Assembly: GCA_020002185.1 (NCBI GenBank)
Contig: CM034533.1
Coordinates: 40,436,743 to 40,500,742 of the forward strand
Reading direction: 5' to 3'
Length of the DNA: 64,000 nucleotides
Source of the DNA: Paraescarpia echinospica
Taxonomy: Eukaryota; Annelida; Polychaeta; Sabellida; Siboglinidae
Positions 1-10,090 of the stretch are shown piece by piece; the first letter of the stretch is position 1, and every line of letters starts with the position of its first letter. Under the pieces are notes generated by a model. It made no database searches. It was not told the origin of the DNA and saw only the letters and a program-made list of their open reading frames with translations. The translations under genes were made by a program, and so were the position numbers.

Positions 1-1321
1 AGCAGCAAGTACCTGTAGTTATTAGCAGGTAACTAATTTGTACATAGACTCATGCCCAGGGTACTTGCGTTGCGGTTTGGTTGTATTTTTTGAGATGCAG
101 TTTTCTCTTTTTAATGTTGGCTATCTGCTTCTAAAACAGTACGGAACTTTGTGATAGATTACTTAACTAGTTCCTGCAAGTTTTGCATGGTTTCTTCATT
201 GAAATATATTGTTGTCACTGTTTACAGAATTACACGTTCGTTTGCATCCTATACTAGCCACGTCTTCTGATTCGGTCATAACCACATCTTTTATGACATT
301 TGGTGTCGGTTGTGTGTACCTTATCTTTAGAATGTTATTACATTTCACCTGAGTTTTACCTTATAATAGCGAATCTGGAAAGATTGAAATTAATTTTAAG
401 TGCAATAAGATGCATTTGTTTTTGTGTGCCAATCTTCTAGGAAGACACGATGCCGACAATTATTTATGCAACCGGCATTATTGAGAGTTTTAATGAGAGC
501 ATTGTGATGTATCTAAGCCTTTCGTATGGATTTAGATGAACTTGGTTTGTATTTTCTTCCCAGTATGTGTTGAAATCGTTACAGATTTTATTGTTTCCAT
601 TGAATAGTCACTTAATCATATTTGATTTTGTTGTTGATTTTTGTTTTTTTATTGGCTGGTTTGTGGTTTTGTCTTGTGATAAGCGAATACTTGATAGTAC
701 CACGTATCACGTGAACATCTCAAGTCATCTCACACTGCTCTCAACTGCATTCGTTATATTCTGCTGTTCAATTTGCTTCATCTTTGGGAGTTGGTTAATT
801 TTCTTCAGTTTTCTGAGAATGCTGCCCAGATAATTAAATCATGTGCAACTGGCAAAGTACTCTGATATTTGAAACATTTACACGGTACCAACCAAACATA
901 TACCAAACTCTGGTTGAGGATCTTACAACATCCACGTGGGGAGGTTTTACATTGTAATAGTTTGATAATAATGTTATAGTGTACATAGTCAGAAAGTGTT
1001 CTCCGTCATCAAGCTTTGTATCCTTTCATTCACAATGGTGCATGCTGGGTTTATTTGAACATGCATTTATTTACTCCCAACTTTGGCGTAGCCTTTTAAT
1101 GTTGCCAACTGATATGATGTTTTAATTACTGCTTAACACCAAATGTTTCTGTACATAATAATTACTGCACCAACGCAGTCTCGTGCACTACTGCACTAGT
1201 GCACTACTGCACCAATGCAGTCTAGTGTACCAGTGCAGTCTACTTCCTCATGACTCTGGCAGTTGATTCTATATGTGTGTACATTGTAAAATAACAACTA
1301 AATTTTAGTTTATTAGTGGCC
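1..1321 (+). other. AT-rich stretch, possible 3' UTR of an off-window gene
   Basis: No credible coding region is visible; the one open frame (567-833, 88 codons) is hydrophobic, AT-driven and unlike any family I recognise. The plus strand is U-rich and ends in a canonical AATAAA at 1322-1327, which would fit the tail of a 3' UTR of a plus-strand gene lying left of the window. Short direct repeats built on GCACTACTGCAC and ATGCAGTCTAG occur at about 1165-1245. The UTR reading is inference. Confidence 0.3.
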
Positions 1322-1354
1322 AATAAAGTATTTGAAAATCTGAGGCGTTTTATT
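1322..1354. promoter_or_regulatory. Back-to-back poly(A) signal hexamers
   Basis: AATAAA is read on the plus strand at 1322-1327 and on the minus strand (TTTATT on plus) at 1349-1354, 21 bases apart. This arrangement suits two convergent transcripts. The minus-strand gene ending toward here would be dve, but its stop is at 7160, which would need a 3' UTR of about 5.8 kb. Other minus-strand hexamers closer to the stop are at 5338-5343, 3560-3565 and 2457-2462, so the real cleavage site cannot be chosen. Confidence 0.3.
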
Positions 1355-1417
1355 TATCATGCTAAGACTGACACATCAGCAAAATCTGGGTGATTTTTGC
1401 AAACTTAGTGTGTTCAT

Positions 1418-1483
1418 TCACAAGATGGCGCCACTTTTGTTTTCAGAAAGAACATTTTGTTCTTTCTGTTCACCAGGTGGCGC
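1418..1483 (+). promoter_or_regulatory. Paired CTCF/YY1-like motifs around a 10-bp hairpin
   Basis: TCACAAGATGGCGC (1418-1431) and TCACCAGGTGGCGC (1470-1483) are direct repeats. They match the published CTCF core CCASYAGRKGGCRS at about 12 and 13 of 14 positions; the first also resembles a YY1 site (AAGATGGCG). Between them CAGAAAGAAC (1444-1453) and GTTCTTTCTG (1459-1468) form a perfect 10-bp inverted repeat with a 5-base loop. A boundary role at the dve 3' flank is inference. Confidence 0.35.
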
Positions 1484-1689
1484 CACACATTCTGTATTTA
1501 CGTCATCCCACCAATATAACTATTAATGTAAATAGCTGCCCTAGAACTGCAGTAACATTTACAAAATAATTTCTACAAAAAGTGAATTATAACCAATCTT
1601 ACCAAGGTAATCACTTGAAGTTTTGTTCCTTGATATTTGCTGTTTGTGACCACTAACATTTTAGACAGGCTATACTTTATAAAATGGTT

Positions 1690-2060
1690 AATTAGTAATA
1701 ATAATACACTTCTATAGTGCCAGTATTCCCAGGAATCGGAGCTCAGAGGGGCAACATACAAGAATTATTAGGCAGAATCATGAAGAGGGACGAGTAAGAA
1801 TCGTCTTTAGGGCAAGGGACCGCCGAAAGCTAGGGTTGGAATGCAATTTCAAATAGTCTTGAGTCTTATGAAAGGTAGCTAGTTTCAGATGATTTTAAAG
1901 TGATAGGTGGTTGATTCCAGATTTCGGGTGCAGCTGTGGAGAATGCACGTTTGCCAATGTTAAGCTTAGGTTTAAGAATGAATAGTTGTTGTGAAACAGT
2001 TGATCTGAGGTTGCTGGGGATATCAGGAAAACATAGGAGACTAAACGAATAGAGTGGCTG
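1690..2060. repeat. Probable dispersed repeat, unclassified
   Basis: The segment beginning around the TATAGTGCCAGTATTCCCAG motif and running through TGCAGCTGTGGAGAATGCACG resembles the tails of transposon-related repeats that I have seen widely in animal genomes. No terminal repeats or coding frame are visible, so the class is unknown. A copy-number search of the host genome would settle whether it is dispersed. Confidence 0.3.
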
Positions 2061-3913
2061 TTGTGTAGAAAGATATAGTATGATATATAATCAGTTATTC
2101 ATTTAGACCCCCAACTGGCTGCAAATGTCCGATCCACCCACTTCCCCAGTCGCCCATATCCATACAACTGAATCAACACATAGAGGTGGTGTCATCTCAT
2201 TCTATGCAACCACTGTGGGCACTTGGAGCACGTTTCATTAAATGACATGTTTGGGTCAACAGGTTGACTTGTCTCGCTACAAAGCTGTGCACTTTTTGAA
2301 AGTAACACATCGTCGTTCACAAACTGGCACACATTATAAGATCAAACAATGAACTAGTAAATTAAAGCATCTTTCTAGTGCAGTTTCTCAAATGTCAAAA
2401 TGCAAACTATGTCCAACTGTCACGACTCACAAGAACACACTCCTAAAGTAACAGAATTTATTTTCCCAACATCCTGAAAAATATAATTGGCAGTTACTGA
2501 TGCACCTCTATCATGTGACTCTATCATGTGGCTACAGAATATACAGTGTACTGTAATCTTGACACAGATGTTAACAATCGACTGTGTCTTAGACGTGGCA
2601 AAACATTTTAAACTATTGACAGCTGTATGACCGGTTTAACTCTGAAAGCAAATTATAAAAACGCATACATTTTTAAGTCGTGCAATGTACTATTTCAAAC
2701 AAAATGTCTATCAATCTAATCATGCCTGAAACTAATCTGTACAGGCCTTTATTAGGGCGATAATGATAAATATTACAGCCATATTTTTAGATTGGTGAGC
2801 GTGAGATATTAGATTCTAAGTAGCCAATATCAAAATGCAGTCAGCTGTATTCGGATTTATACCAAATATAATACGTAGTAGACAGCATATTAAAATCAAA
2901 ACCGACCAAAACTGTTCCCAACAGGCCAATATGAATGGCACCAACGTCAACAGATTTTCTCAAATTCATCTCCAATACATTTCTCAATAATGTTCAAAGT
3001 ATTAAGGATCATCAGAGAATATCAATGTCCGATATTAGAAGGAATTACTTTCATCTGGCCTCAGCCCCCCCCCACCCCCCTCAGACGAAAGTTTGTCAAC
3101 ATTGCTATGATGATATCAATATATTAAAAGTATTGGACCGAAACATAAAATATTGATTCTGATGCCAGATGAGACTGCCTTTGATCCCCCCTACCCCAAA
3201 CAGTAATTTAATCTGATATCGGACATCGATGATCTTTAGGGTAATGTAATGGACATCTAGAGTAGAATTCACTTGAGAACTTTGTCTTGTGTAACGTTTA
3301 CGTACAATCTCTGTGACAGCATGTGACATTAGTGTCGGCAGTGACGTGGTTGTGATCACTGTCAACTCTCCCTCCACCCGTATCCTAGGACACTATGTTA
3401 AATACACGCGCATCTGTGCCACTACTATATACTGAAGATATAACATTACATAGAATGCCTGTTTATAATAATAATATAGCAGTTTCAGCATTGAACATAC
3501 AAAGATTTACACATGTGCACACTTCACACAATGGTATTCTTTTTGTTTGTAACACATATTTTATTAGTTAAGAACCGACTGGTCCTGGGCTCTATTTCAC
3601 TAACATTCTGACAAGCTCACTAGCCTACTTTTCTTTTTAAAACCAACTTCACTCCTTGAGTGATTTTATATTCTGAAAACTGTCAACACGAGAACGCTGG
3701 GACACTTTCACAAGTGTGTCACTGATACAGTGTCCTCTGTGACATGGCGGCAAGTTCTTCCATTTTGAAAAAACACCTAAACAGATTCTGTTTAATGATG
3801 GATTTTCCTTACAAGCTTACGAGCTTATTATTTTAGTGAAAGAGTGCCCAGAACTCTATAGTTTGATCTCAATACTTGCGACAACTGAGAATGAAGACAT
3901 CGGACATAATTAG

Positions 3914-3916
<3 letters not shown>
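2061..3916. other. Unique AT-rich stretch, no gene seen
   Basis: I see no exon with splice sites and a plausible frame on either strand. Short open frames at 2935-3156 (+) and 3105-3377 (-) have no recognisable composition. A C-rich tract lies at about 3067-3081. The stretch is intergenic or distal dve 3' UTR. Confidence 0.4.

Positions 3917-3986
<70 letters not shown>
3917..3986 (+). repeat. (CA)n microsatellite, 35 uninterrupted units
   Basis: A perfect CA dinucleotide run of 70 bases with no interruption. It creates the spurious all-Cys-Val frame on the minus strand. Confidence 0.97.
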
Positions 3987-3988
<2 letters not shown>

Positions 3989-4494
3989 ACACCCATGGTT
4001 TGGAAAACAACCAATTATTAAGTGTTTAAATTAAAATGGATACTGTTTACTATAGACCAACTAAATGTTTTGAAAACTGTTATATCTGTCATGAGGATTC
4101 AATTTGATGTAAGTAGCTTTAAGCACAATATTATTTGATTATTGTTTATATAAAAATACTTTTACGCTAAGAAAGCTAAATACAAATGCTACTGAAATGT
4201 CCTAAGAATTCTTTAGTGTTTGGTAGCAAAATATGATCATGGCAGAAAGAACTGATTGCTGTGTAATGTATATGTGATACTTCTAGTTAAATTATCTCGA
4301 TGTGAAATATAACTGAGCATAGACAAAATGATGATAGGAGAATGACCCCAAACTGGCCCCGTGTGTTAACATTGGTTCCTGTCATCTAATCCTGATCGCT
4401 TCACAGGAAAGTGTCTGAATATTCTAGTTCTAAACCATCCCATGCTATCTGAATACGACTGCTACGATGAAATAAACGCACAAGCTTTGGCCGT

Positions 4495-5095
4495 TCATAA
4501 CAATTAATAGTGATGCTGCGTTGGGCTGCAACAACTTAAACTGACACTACTGGAATGATCAGAAACCAAATCTACAACTTAAACTGGTGGTACTATTGGA
4601 ATGATTAGAAACCAAAAGGTACAACTTAATCTGGCACAACTGGAATGATCAGAAACCAAAATATACAACTTAAACTGGTGGTACTATTGGAATGATTAGA
4701 AACCAAAATCATAGCAACGGGTAATAACGCTGCTACGCTCAAATGCACCAACTTAGATGCATTATCGGAATCAGAAACCAAATCAACAACTTAAACTGGC
4801 ACTATTGGAATGTTCAGAAGCAAATTGTACAATTTAATCTGGCATTATTGGAATATTCAAAAATCGAGCCTACAAACAGTTAATAGTGACGCTATGTTGG
4901 ATTCCACCATCTTAAACTGGTGCTGTTGGAATAACCAGAAACCAAACCTCAATAATGGTTAATAATGATGCTATGCTAGGATGCACCAACGTAAACGGGC
5001 ACTATTGGAATGTTCATAAACAAAACCAAGAGTAACACTTAATAGTGCTGCTATGTTTGGATGCACCAACTTTAAACTGAGACTTTAGGAATGTA
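4495..5095 (+). repeat. Degenerate nested tandem repeat around CAACTTAAACTGG
   Basis: The motif ACAACTTAAACTGG followed by ACTATTGGAATG and a CAGAAACCAAA tail recurs about ten times with heavy drift. Short copies (about 45-55 bp) dominate the first part. Longer copies carrying an added GTTAATAGTGATGCTATG segment (roughly 85-90 bp) dominate the second part. This is an old array with insertion and deletion between copies. Confidence 0.75.
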
Positions 5096-7159
5096 TCAAA
5101 GCCACCCATGAACGACAATGTAGACATATTCACAAACCCTCACCATTCAGCATGTACAAAAATATCACTATACAATGGCTGTTGGTTGGCTATACTATAC
5201 AATAACAGTATTCAATACATGTCACACAATTCTCGTTTATACAAAATTGATTTTCAACAAAAAGTGGAACAATTCACAGTTCCGCATATAAAATAGTTGG
5301 CTGAATATTGAAGCAACCTCCGTCTCATCTTTGGAGCTTTATTACGATATTTCACGGCAACAAGAGCTTATTAACAGGTAAACCAATTTATATTATTTAT
5401 ACAATGTTCCTAGTTTTTGTTTCTACGTAACTTCACTAAATGTTGCAGTAAATCATTAATAATTCTGCTGGCATGCACACACATCTGTAATAAGGTAACT
5501 TCTTTTGTTCCTAAATCCTTGGAAACCAAGCTCAGAGGCGAACGAAGCCAACCAATTTTTGCCTACGCATGCAATACACATGCAAGATTATTAATATAAA
5601 ATTATACAAAAGAGTATTTAAAAATGAACGCACCAGATTTCCATTTACACATGACTGCTGTTTAAAGTGCAGCAACCAAGCTACAGATCAGGTATGTAAA
5701 ATATGTTATATTTCTATTAACAACGGCGATTCTAACATCCAAAAATACCTCAAGTGGAATATTATTTAAATGTAAACACTGTTAAACTGCCCCATTTGAA
5801 GTTGGCCTGCATGGTTTGAACGGCATATGTTTGCCACATCAGCCGAGACTGGGTAATGCGTAAGACTGCTAGACACAAGGTGAGATGATGAACGCGCAGA
5901 TGTGTGGATGGTTAGAAGGATCTTCCACGTGAATGCTCTTTTTCATACACTTGGCTGTGAGTTTAGCTGGATTAACCGGATGAATCCACCAATGTCAACA
6001 AATAAGTCATGACCATGCACATTTAACCGAGACTCGCATCGACACGTTGCAACTATTCCCATTATGGGCATCGACATGACAAGCCACGCAATGAATATAG
6101 CAGTTAGATGTTGGAATACTTGCAGGCATCTCCATGAACACAAGGTGTATTGCTAAACGGGAACGTTGCATATATTTTACAAGACCGGCCGTCGTGTGAA
6201 CACTGAACACATGGAATGTGATGAAGTGGTTATATTAACACGTTATGTAACTAATGCCCTTAGCTACTATTATGCAACTGCTATATGCACATAACACACT
6301 AAATTTGTCTCATATTATGCAGGTAAAAAGAAACGATGTGAAACTGATACAGGCAGAACATATCGCAGACCAACAGAGATCTAACTTAACATGGAATGTT
6401 AATCATGACTTATTATGAGGGAACGCTCCAATTTGTGCACCAATGACAGAGTAGCGTCCCACATGATGGGAATGGGATGACTGGCAATAGGAGCATCTGG
6501 CAGGCAGGCAAATTCCCGGATGCTAGCAATTACTGGCAGTATGAAATCAAGCATTATATGGCATGACCGTCCGAATATTTAGTGTAGAGAACACTCGAAA
6601 TGCAAAATAAGCAAAAGGCACATGCTATGATTAACATAAAACTGTTCCCGTAGTTACGCCGCGGTTAATCTTGATATGGTGTCCCGCCATTTGTCGAGAC
6701 TTGAACGATCAAATCCATTACTGATACAATATTAACTTAATTATACATCCACGTAAATGAACACAAATCGCAACTCTTCTTCATGCACAACGGAATGCGT
6801 TTCTGTTTGCATTTTATGCAAAGAACACCTTCCTGCTATAAATATATATCTGGAATGTTTGGAACACTTCAGTGAGAGGCGCTAGCCATACTTGATAAAT
6901 GAACACAATCGAAGATTTGCAAAAATAAACGTCCTTGCTGTGGCAGTAAGTGGACAATTCCCGCGATATATACAACCTGATAACATGCAGCAAAACTTAC
7001 AGACGACATCTACAGTTCAACATGGCTACAGTGGTCGACATTTATATCATGTACAAATTTGCCTTGCCGACAGAAACCACCAATCCGAAGCCAGACGAGC
7101 CTCTTGCGAAACCCCGGAAAATAATACGACGTAAGCGACTATTAAGCAGGTACTGCCCC
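5096..7159 (-). other. 3' flank and likely 3' UTR of dve
   Basis: This 2 kb lies immediately downstream of the dve stop codon on the minus strand. No other exon is visible. Sequence complexity and GC content rise toward the coding exon (about 5800-6700), which would suit UTR or conserved non-coding DNA. A minus-strand AATAAA at 5338-5343 is one possible cleavage signal. The UTR extent is inference. Confidence 0.4.
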
Positions 7160-9016
7160 CTAGACAGCTACGGAGAGCTGGTTGATATGTGGCGCATCGG
7201 ACGGTGTCGAAGTTGGCGGAGTTGTCATCAAGTCCAAGCGACAGTCGCGCTCACCGTCACGCTCCGTGCCTAAGTGACAGTCACGATCATCGTCGCGATC
7301 AGTGTCACTTCCACTCACAGTGTTCCTGTCACCGTCACTGTTATCTGCATCGCTCATTGCGATGCACATTTTGTCGATTTTTGCCACCTTTGACTTTGGT
7401 GCATCCAGCACATCCGAGACCGTATCCTCCTCCCAGACCTTCCCCCGGCCTGACGCTGCTCCCTGGGCCTCCTGGATGTGTGTGTCAGGGAACTCCGGTG
7501 GTAGTAATGCCTCCGATGTCGAGCTCTCCAGTCGCGCTCGCTTCACCTTCGCGCGGTGGTTCTTGAACCACAGCTGCACGTTCTTCGCCTCGAGTTTGGG
7601 GAAGCGCATGCGGTAAGGCGAACGGTTCAGCTCGTCGGTGTACTTCTCGATCATGTACGACGACGGGTGTGTGTCCTCGAGAAACCACACCTCGAGCTTC
7701 GGTATCTCAGTGAGTGGATCGATGAAGACCCGACTTCGCTTCTTGCGGTCCGGCTCCGAGCCAAGACTGCAGTTGCTTGAGTTCGTGCTCAGGTTCAGCT
7801 TCGTGTCGGACGAGAAGTTTGTTACCCCGCTGTTGCCGGCGTCGAGGCGGTGGTACAGTGCTGCCGCCGGGTGGACGTAGTGCATGTTGAGGGCCTGTGA
7901 CATCGCGGCCATCTGCATCGCGTGCTGCTGCAGCTGCTGCTGCTGCGAATGCATGTGCATTATCGGCTTGTGGTCATAGTGTGACTGCATGTCGCCAGGT
8001 GGCGATGGCGTAGCTGCGCTGCTCGTCGACATGCAGTGGCCCTCTTCTTTTATGGTGAGTCGCCCAACTCTAGCACCCTCTGTTGATGACAGCGAATCTT
8101 GTGTCGCGACGCTCTCAGTGCTGTTCTTCCGGTGTCGCAAACTCAGATCGGTCGCTTGCTCCTCACTGGTGGCGACACACGGTGGCAGTGGGGAGAACCC
8201 GTTCTGGTGCGACATGTCAGGTGACAGACCGTTGCTTGGCTGCGATTCATTTTTGATTGTGTTCGCAGGATCCAAACCGTCCGTACTCTTGGATGAGTAA
8301 TTCTCCGGTGCCGGATCCACGTGATCCGGATCCGCCATCTGCTCCTCCCCGATGCGAACCACCTCCATATCCCGACCGTCCGTCTGACTCAGCAGAGGAT
8401 TCACGACATACACCGCGTTACGATTGGGCAGTTCCGGGACATCAACCGTCGACGCCGGCGACATCGGGCTCAGCTGACTTCGGGCGACATCGTTAATCCT
8501 CATGTCGCTGTCGTCACAACTCTCGACGTTCTCCGACAGTGACGCATCAGTGCTCTTGCTGACGCGTCGTAGCGACGCGCGCGCGTTCTTGAACCAGTAG
8601 CTGATGTTTGCGAGGTCTAGTGGCTTGCCTCCCTTGCGACAGTCAAGGAGATTCAACTCGTTGAGATACTCAATCATCTGTTCCCTCATTGGGTGTTGGT
8701 TCTCAATGAACCAGTGCTGCAGTCTCGGGATCTCATGCTCATGGTCGAACGACGTTCGCGTCTGCAGCTTGCCGAGGGAGAAGTTTGAGGCGTCCGTGCG
8801 CGACACATGACCCCCGGAGATGGGCGTCGACATCACAAAGTTGTTCGGTTTCTTCTCGGCGCTGTCCGTGATCTTGCGTTTGTTGTTTATGGCGCGTAGA
8901 GGAGGGTGAGGTCCAAGACGCTGCTGCTCCATGTACCACTTGTTGAACGCCAGGCGAGTCTCCGCCGGGATAGTTGCCATCGAAAATTCACCCTTCGACA
9001 TCTGACTCAAGAGCGT
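7160..9016 (-). CDS. dve: dve-like CMP-class homeobox gene, last coding exon (two homeodomains)
   Basis: Terminal coding exon of a nuclear transcription factor: 618 residues plus a TAG stop at 7160-7162. It starts at a 3' splice site (TTTTTGCAG then ACG, phase 0); an in-frame upstream TTG at 9022 is intronic and is not a start. Residues 1-33 finish the CUT-like part of the Compass domain. Homeodomain 1 (about residues 85-151, genomic 8764-8564) and homeodomain 2 (about 425-493, 7744-7538) each end in WFKN-x-R, so N51, R53 and lysine 50 are present. Both are about 10-12 residues longer than 60 between helices 2 and 3, as known for Drosophila Dve. Linkers are Ser/Thr-rich, with a short Gln run near 357-362, two sumoylation-type sites (IKNE near 254, IKEE near 322) and a DLSLR motif near 290. 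The tail is acidic (Asp/Arg/Ser). No CUT repeats are present, which argues against SATB. The class assignment is firm; orthology is by architecture. Confidence 0.95.
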   Translation of the reverse strand, partial: TLLSQMSKGEFSMATIPAETRLAFNKWYMEQQRLGPHPPLRAINNKRKITDSAEKKPNNFVMSTPISGGHVSRTDASNFSLGKLQTRTSFDHEHEIPRLQHWFIENQHPMREQMIEYLNELNLLDCRKGGKPLDLANISYWFKNARASLRRVSKSTDASLSENVESCDDSDMRINDVARSQLSPMSPASTVDVPELPNRNAVYVVNPLLSQTDGRDMEVVRIGEEQMADPDHVDPAPENYSSKSTDGLDPANTIKNESQPSNGLSPDMSHQNGFSPLPPCVATSEEQATDLSLRHRKNSTESVATQDSLSSTEGARVGRLTIKEEGHCMSTSSAATPSPPGDMQSHYDHKPIMHMHSQQQQLQQHAMQMAAMSQALNMHYVHPAAALYHRLDAGNSGVTNFSSDTKLNLSTNSSNCSLGSEPDRKKRSRVFIDPLTEIPKLEVWFLEDTHPSSYMIEKYTDELNRSPYRMRFPKLEAKNVQLWFKNHRAKVKRARLESSTSEALLPPEFPDTHIQEAQGAASGRGKVWEEDTVSDVLDAPKSKVAKIDKMCIAMSDADNSDGDRNTVSGSDTDRDDDRDCHLGTERDGERDCRLDLMTTPPTSTPSDAPHINQLSVAV

Positions 9017-9768
9017 CTGCAAAAAGTATTAAAATGTTGCAAAAATATTACAATGTTTTGGTATGTTTTCAAAAGATTGTGCAAGAGACAAACCAGGAAC
9101 AAGTTTTATATTTAGTTGTGCAACCTTAGAATGGTGTAAAGTTATTATTTACTTCATTATAAACACTGCATAAGTTTTACAATCATAATCAATATCCCTT
9201 GAATAGTTTAGTAAAGTGTGTGAAATCATTTCTTATAATAATTTATTTAATTTCCTTTTAGTAACATCTTAAATTACTTTTTGGTCATTGTTTTGAAACA
9301 CTTTTTAATAATATGGATATTTCAATTATTGATATATTTCGTAGTTAACATTTTAAAACTTTCACGTTATAGTTTAGGTTACATAAAAATGGAACAGCTA
9401 AAGTGAGACTCACATCACATCTCATCTTCAATACATGGCTTTTATAATAATACTAATAATAACTGTATTTGTTGTACACTAAAATCCTAAGTAAAACTCA
9501 TTTCAGTGGTGCTTACAATCTAATAAAATATAAATAATAATAATAAATTAAATATTTATAAAACAAAAATGAACTGTACAAACTAAACCACACAAATATA
9601 ATGTAATATATTTACATTGGTGGTTAAATAGAAATATATACATTTGGAACTCAAATATGAATTTATAAAAAAGAGATGGTCAAGAAACTATTAATAATAA
9701 TACACAAGAAAGCGTAAGAGTGTAAAGTATTATTATTATAAAAATAGTGTAGTATCTAAGAGGTGTAC
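9017..9768 (-). other. dve: dve intron between CUT-like exon and homeodomain exon
   Basis: A 752-bp, very AT-rich intron in phase 0. The donor is AAG|GTACAC and the acceptor TTTTTGCAG. No repeats longer than simple AT runs and no conserved-looking block are visible inside it. Confidence 0.85.
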
Positions 9769-9874
9769 CTTCTCGATGGGACAACCGGAGCTGGAGAGGA
9801 TACCTTGGGAGCGCTGGAGTAGGAACTGGAGCAGTTTCTCCTTGATCTCATCCATCACACACCTCTTGGACTGA
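9769..9874 (-). CDS. dve: dve-like gene, internal exon (CUT-like part of Compass domain)
   Basis: A 106-bp exon, one split-codon base followed by 35 codons. The acceptor is TTTGTAG|T and the donor GAGAAG|GTACAC. The first base completes AG from the previous exon to give Ser, and the exon ends in phase 0, matching the next exon exactly. The peptide begins QSKRCVMDEIKEKLLQFL and ends GCPIEK. Its helical leucine-rich character fits the region between the ubiquitin-like and CUT-like domains of SATB/Dve proteins. Too short to identify alone; identity rests on splice-phase continuity and position. Confidence 0.88.
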
Positions 9875-10090
9875 CTACAAAAACAAACATAGCATTTACA
9901 TAACTCCACAGTCGAGTACTTCTTTATCAATTCTGGCAATTTCTTCATACAAGACAAATAAAAGATGCTGTCTAGAAAAAAGTATCATGACTAATAATAT
10001 ATTGGGCAAGAATGTTTATGGTTGTAGAAGACGTATTATTATTAACATTGACAATGACATGATAAAATGTTTGTATAATCGTACAGATAT

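Noticed and set aside
7189..8939. Plus-strand and alternative minus-strand frames across the homeodomain exon
   Set aside because: Shadows of the dve coding exon; they lack its domain content and splice continuity.
7160..9022. Treating the last exon as a complete gene starting at 9022
   Set aside because: The apparent start is a TTG inside the intron; a splice acceptor lies at 9017-9018 and three upstream exons join in phase.
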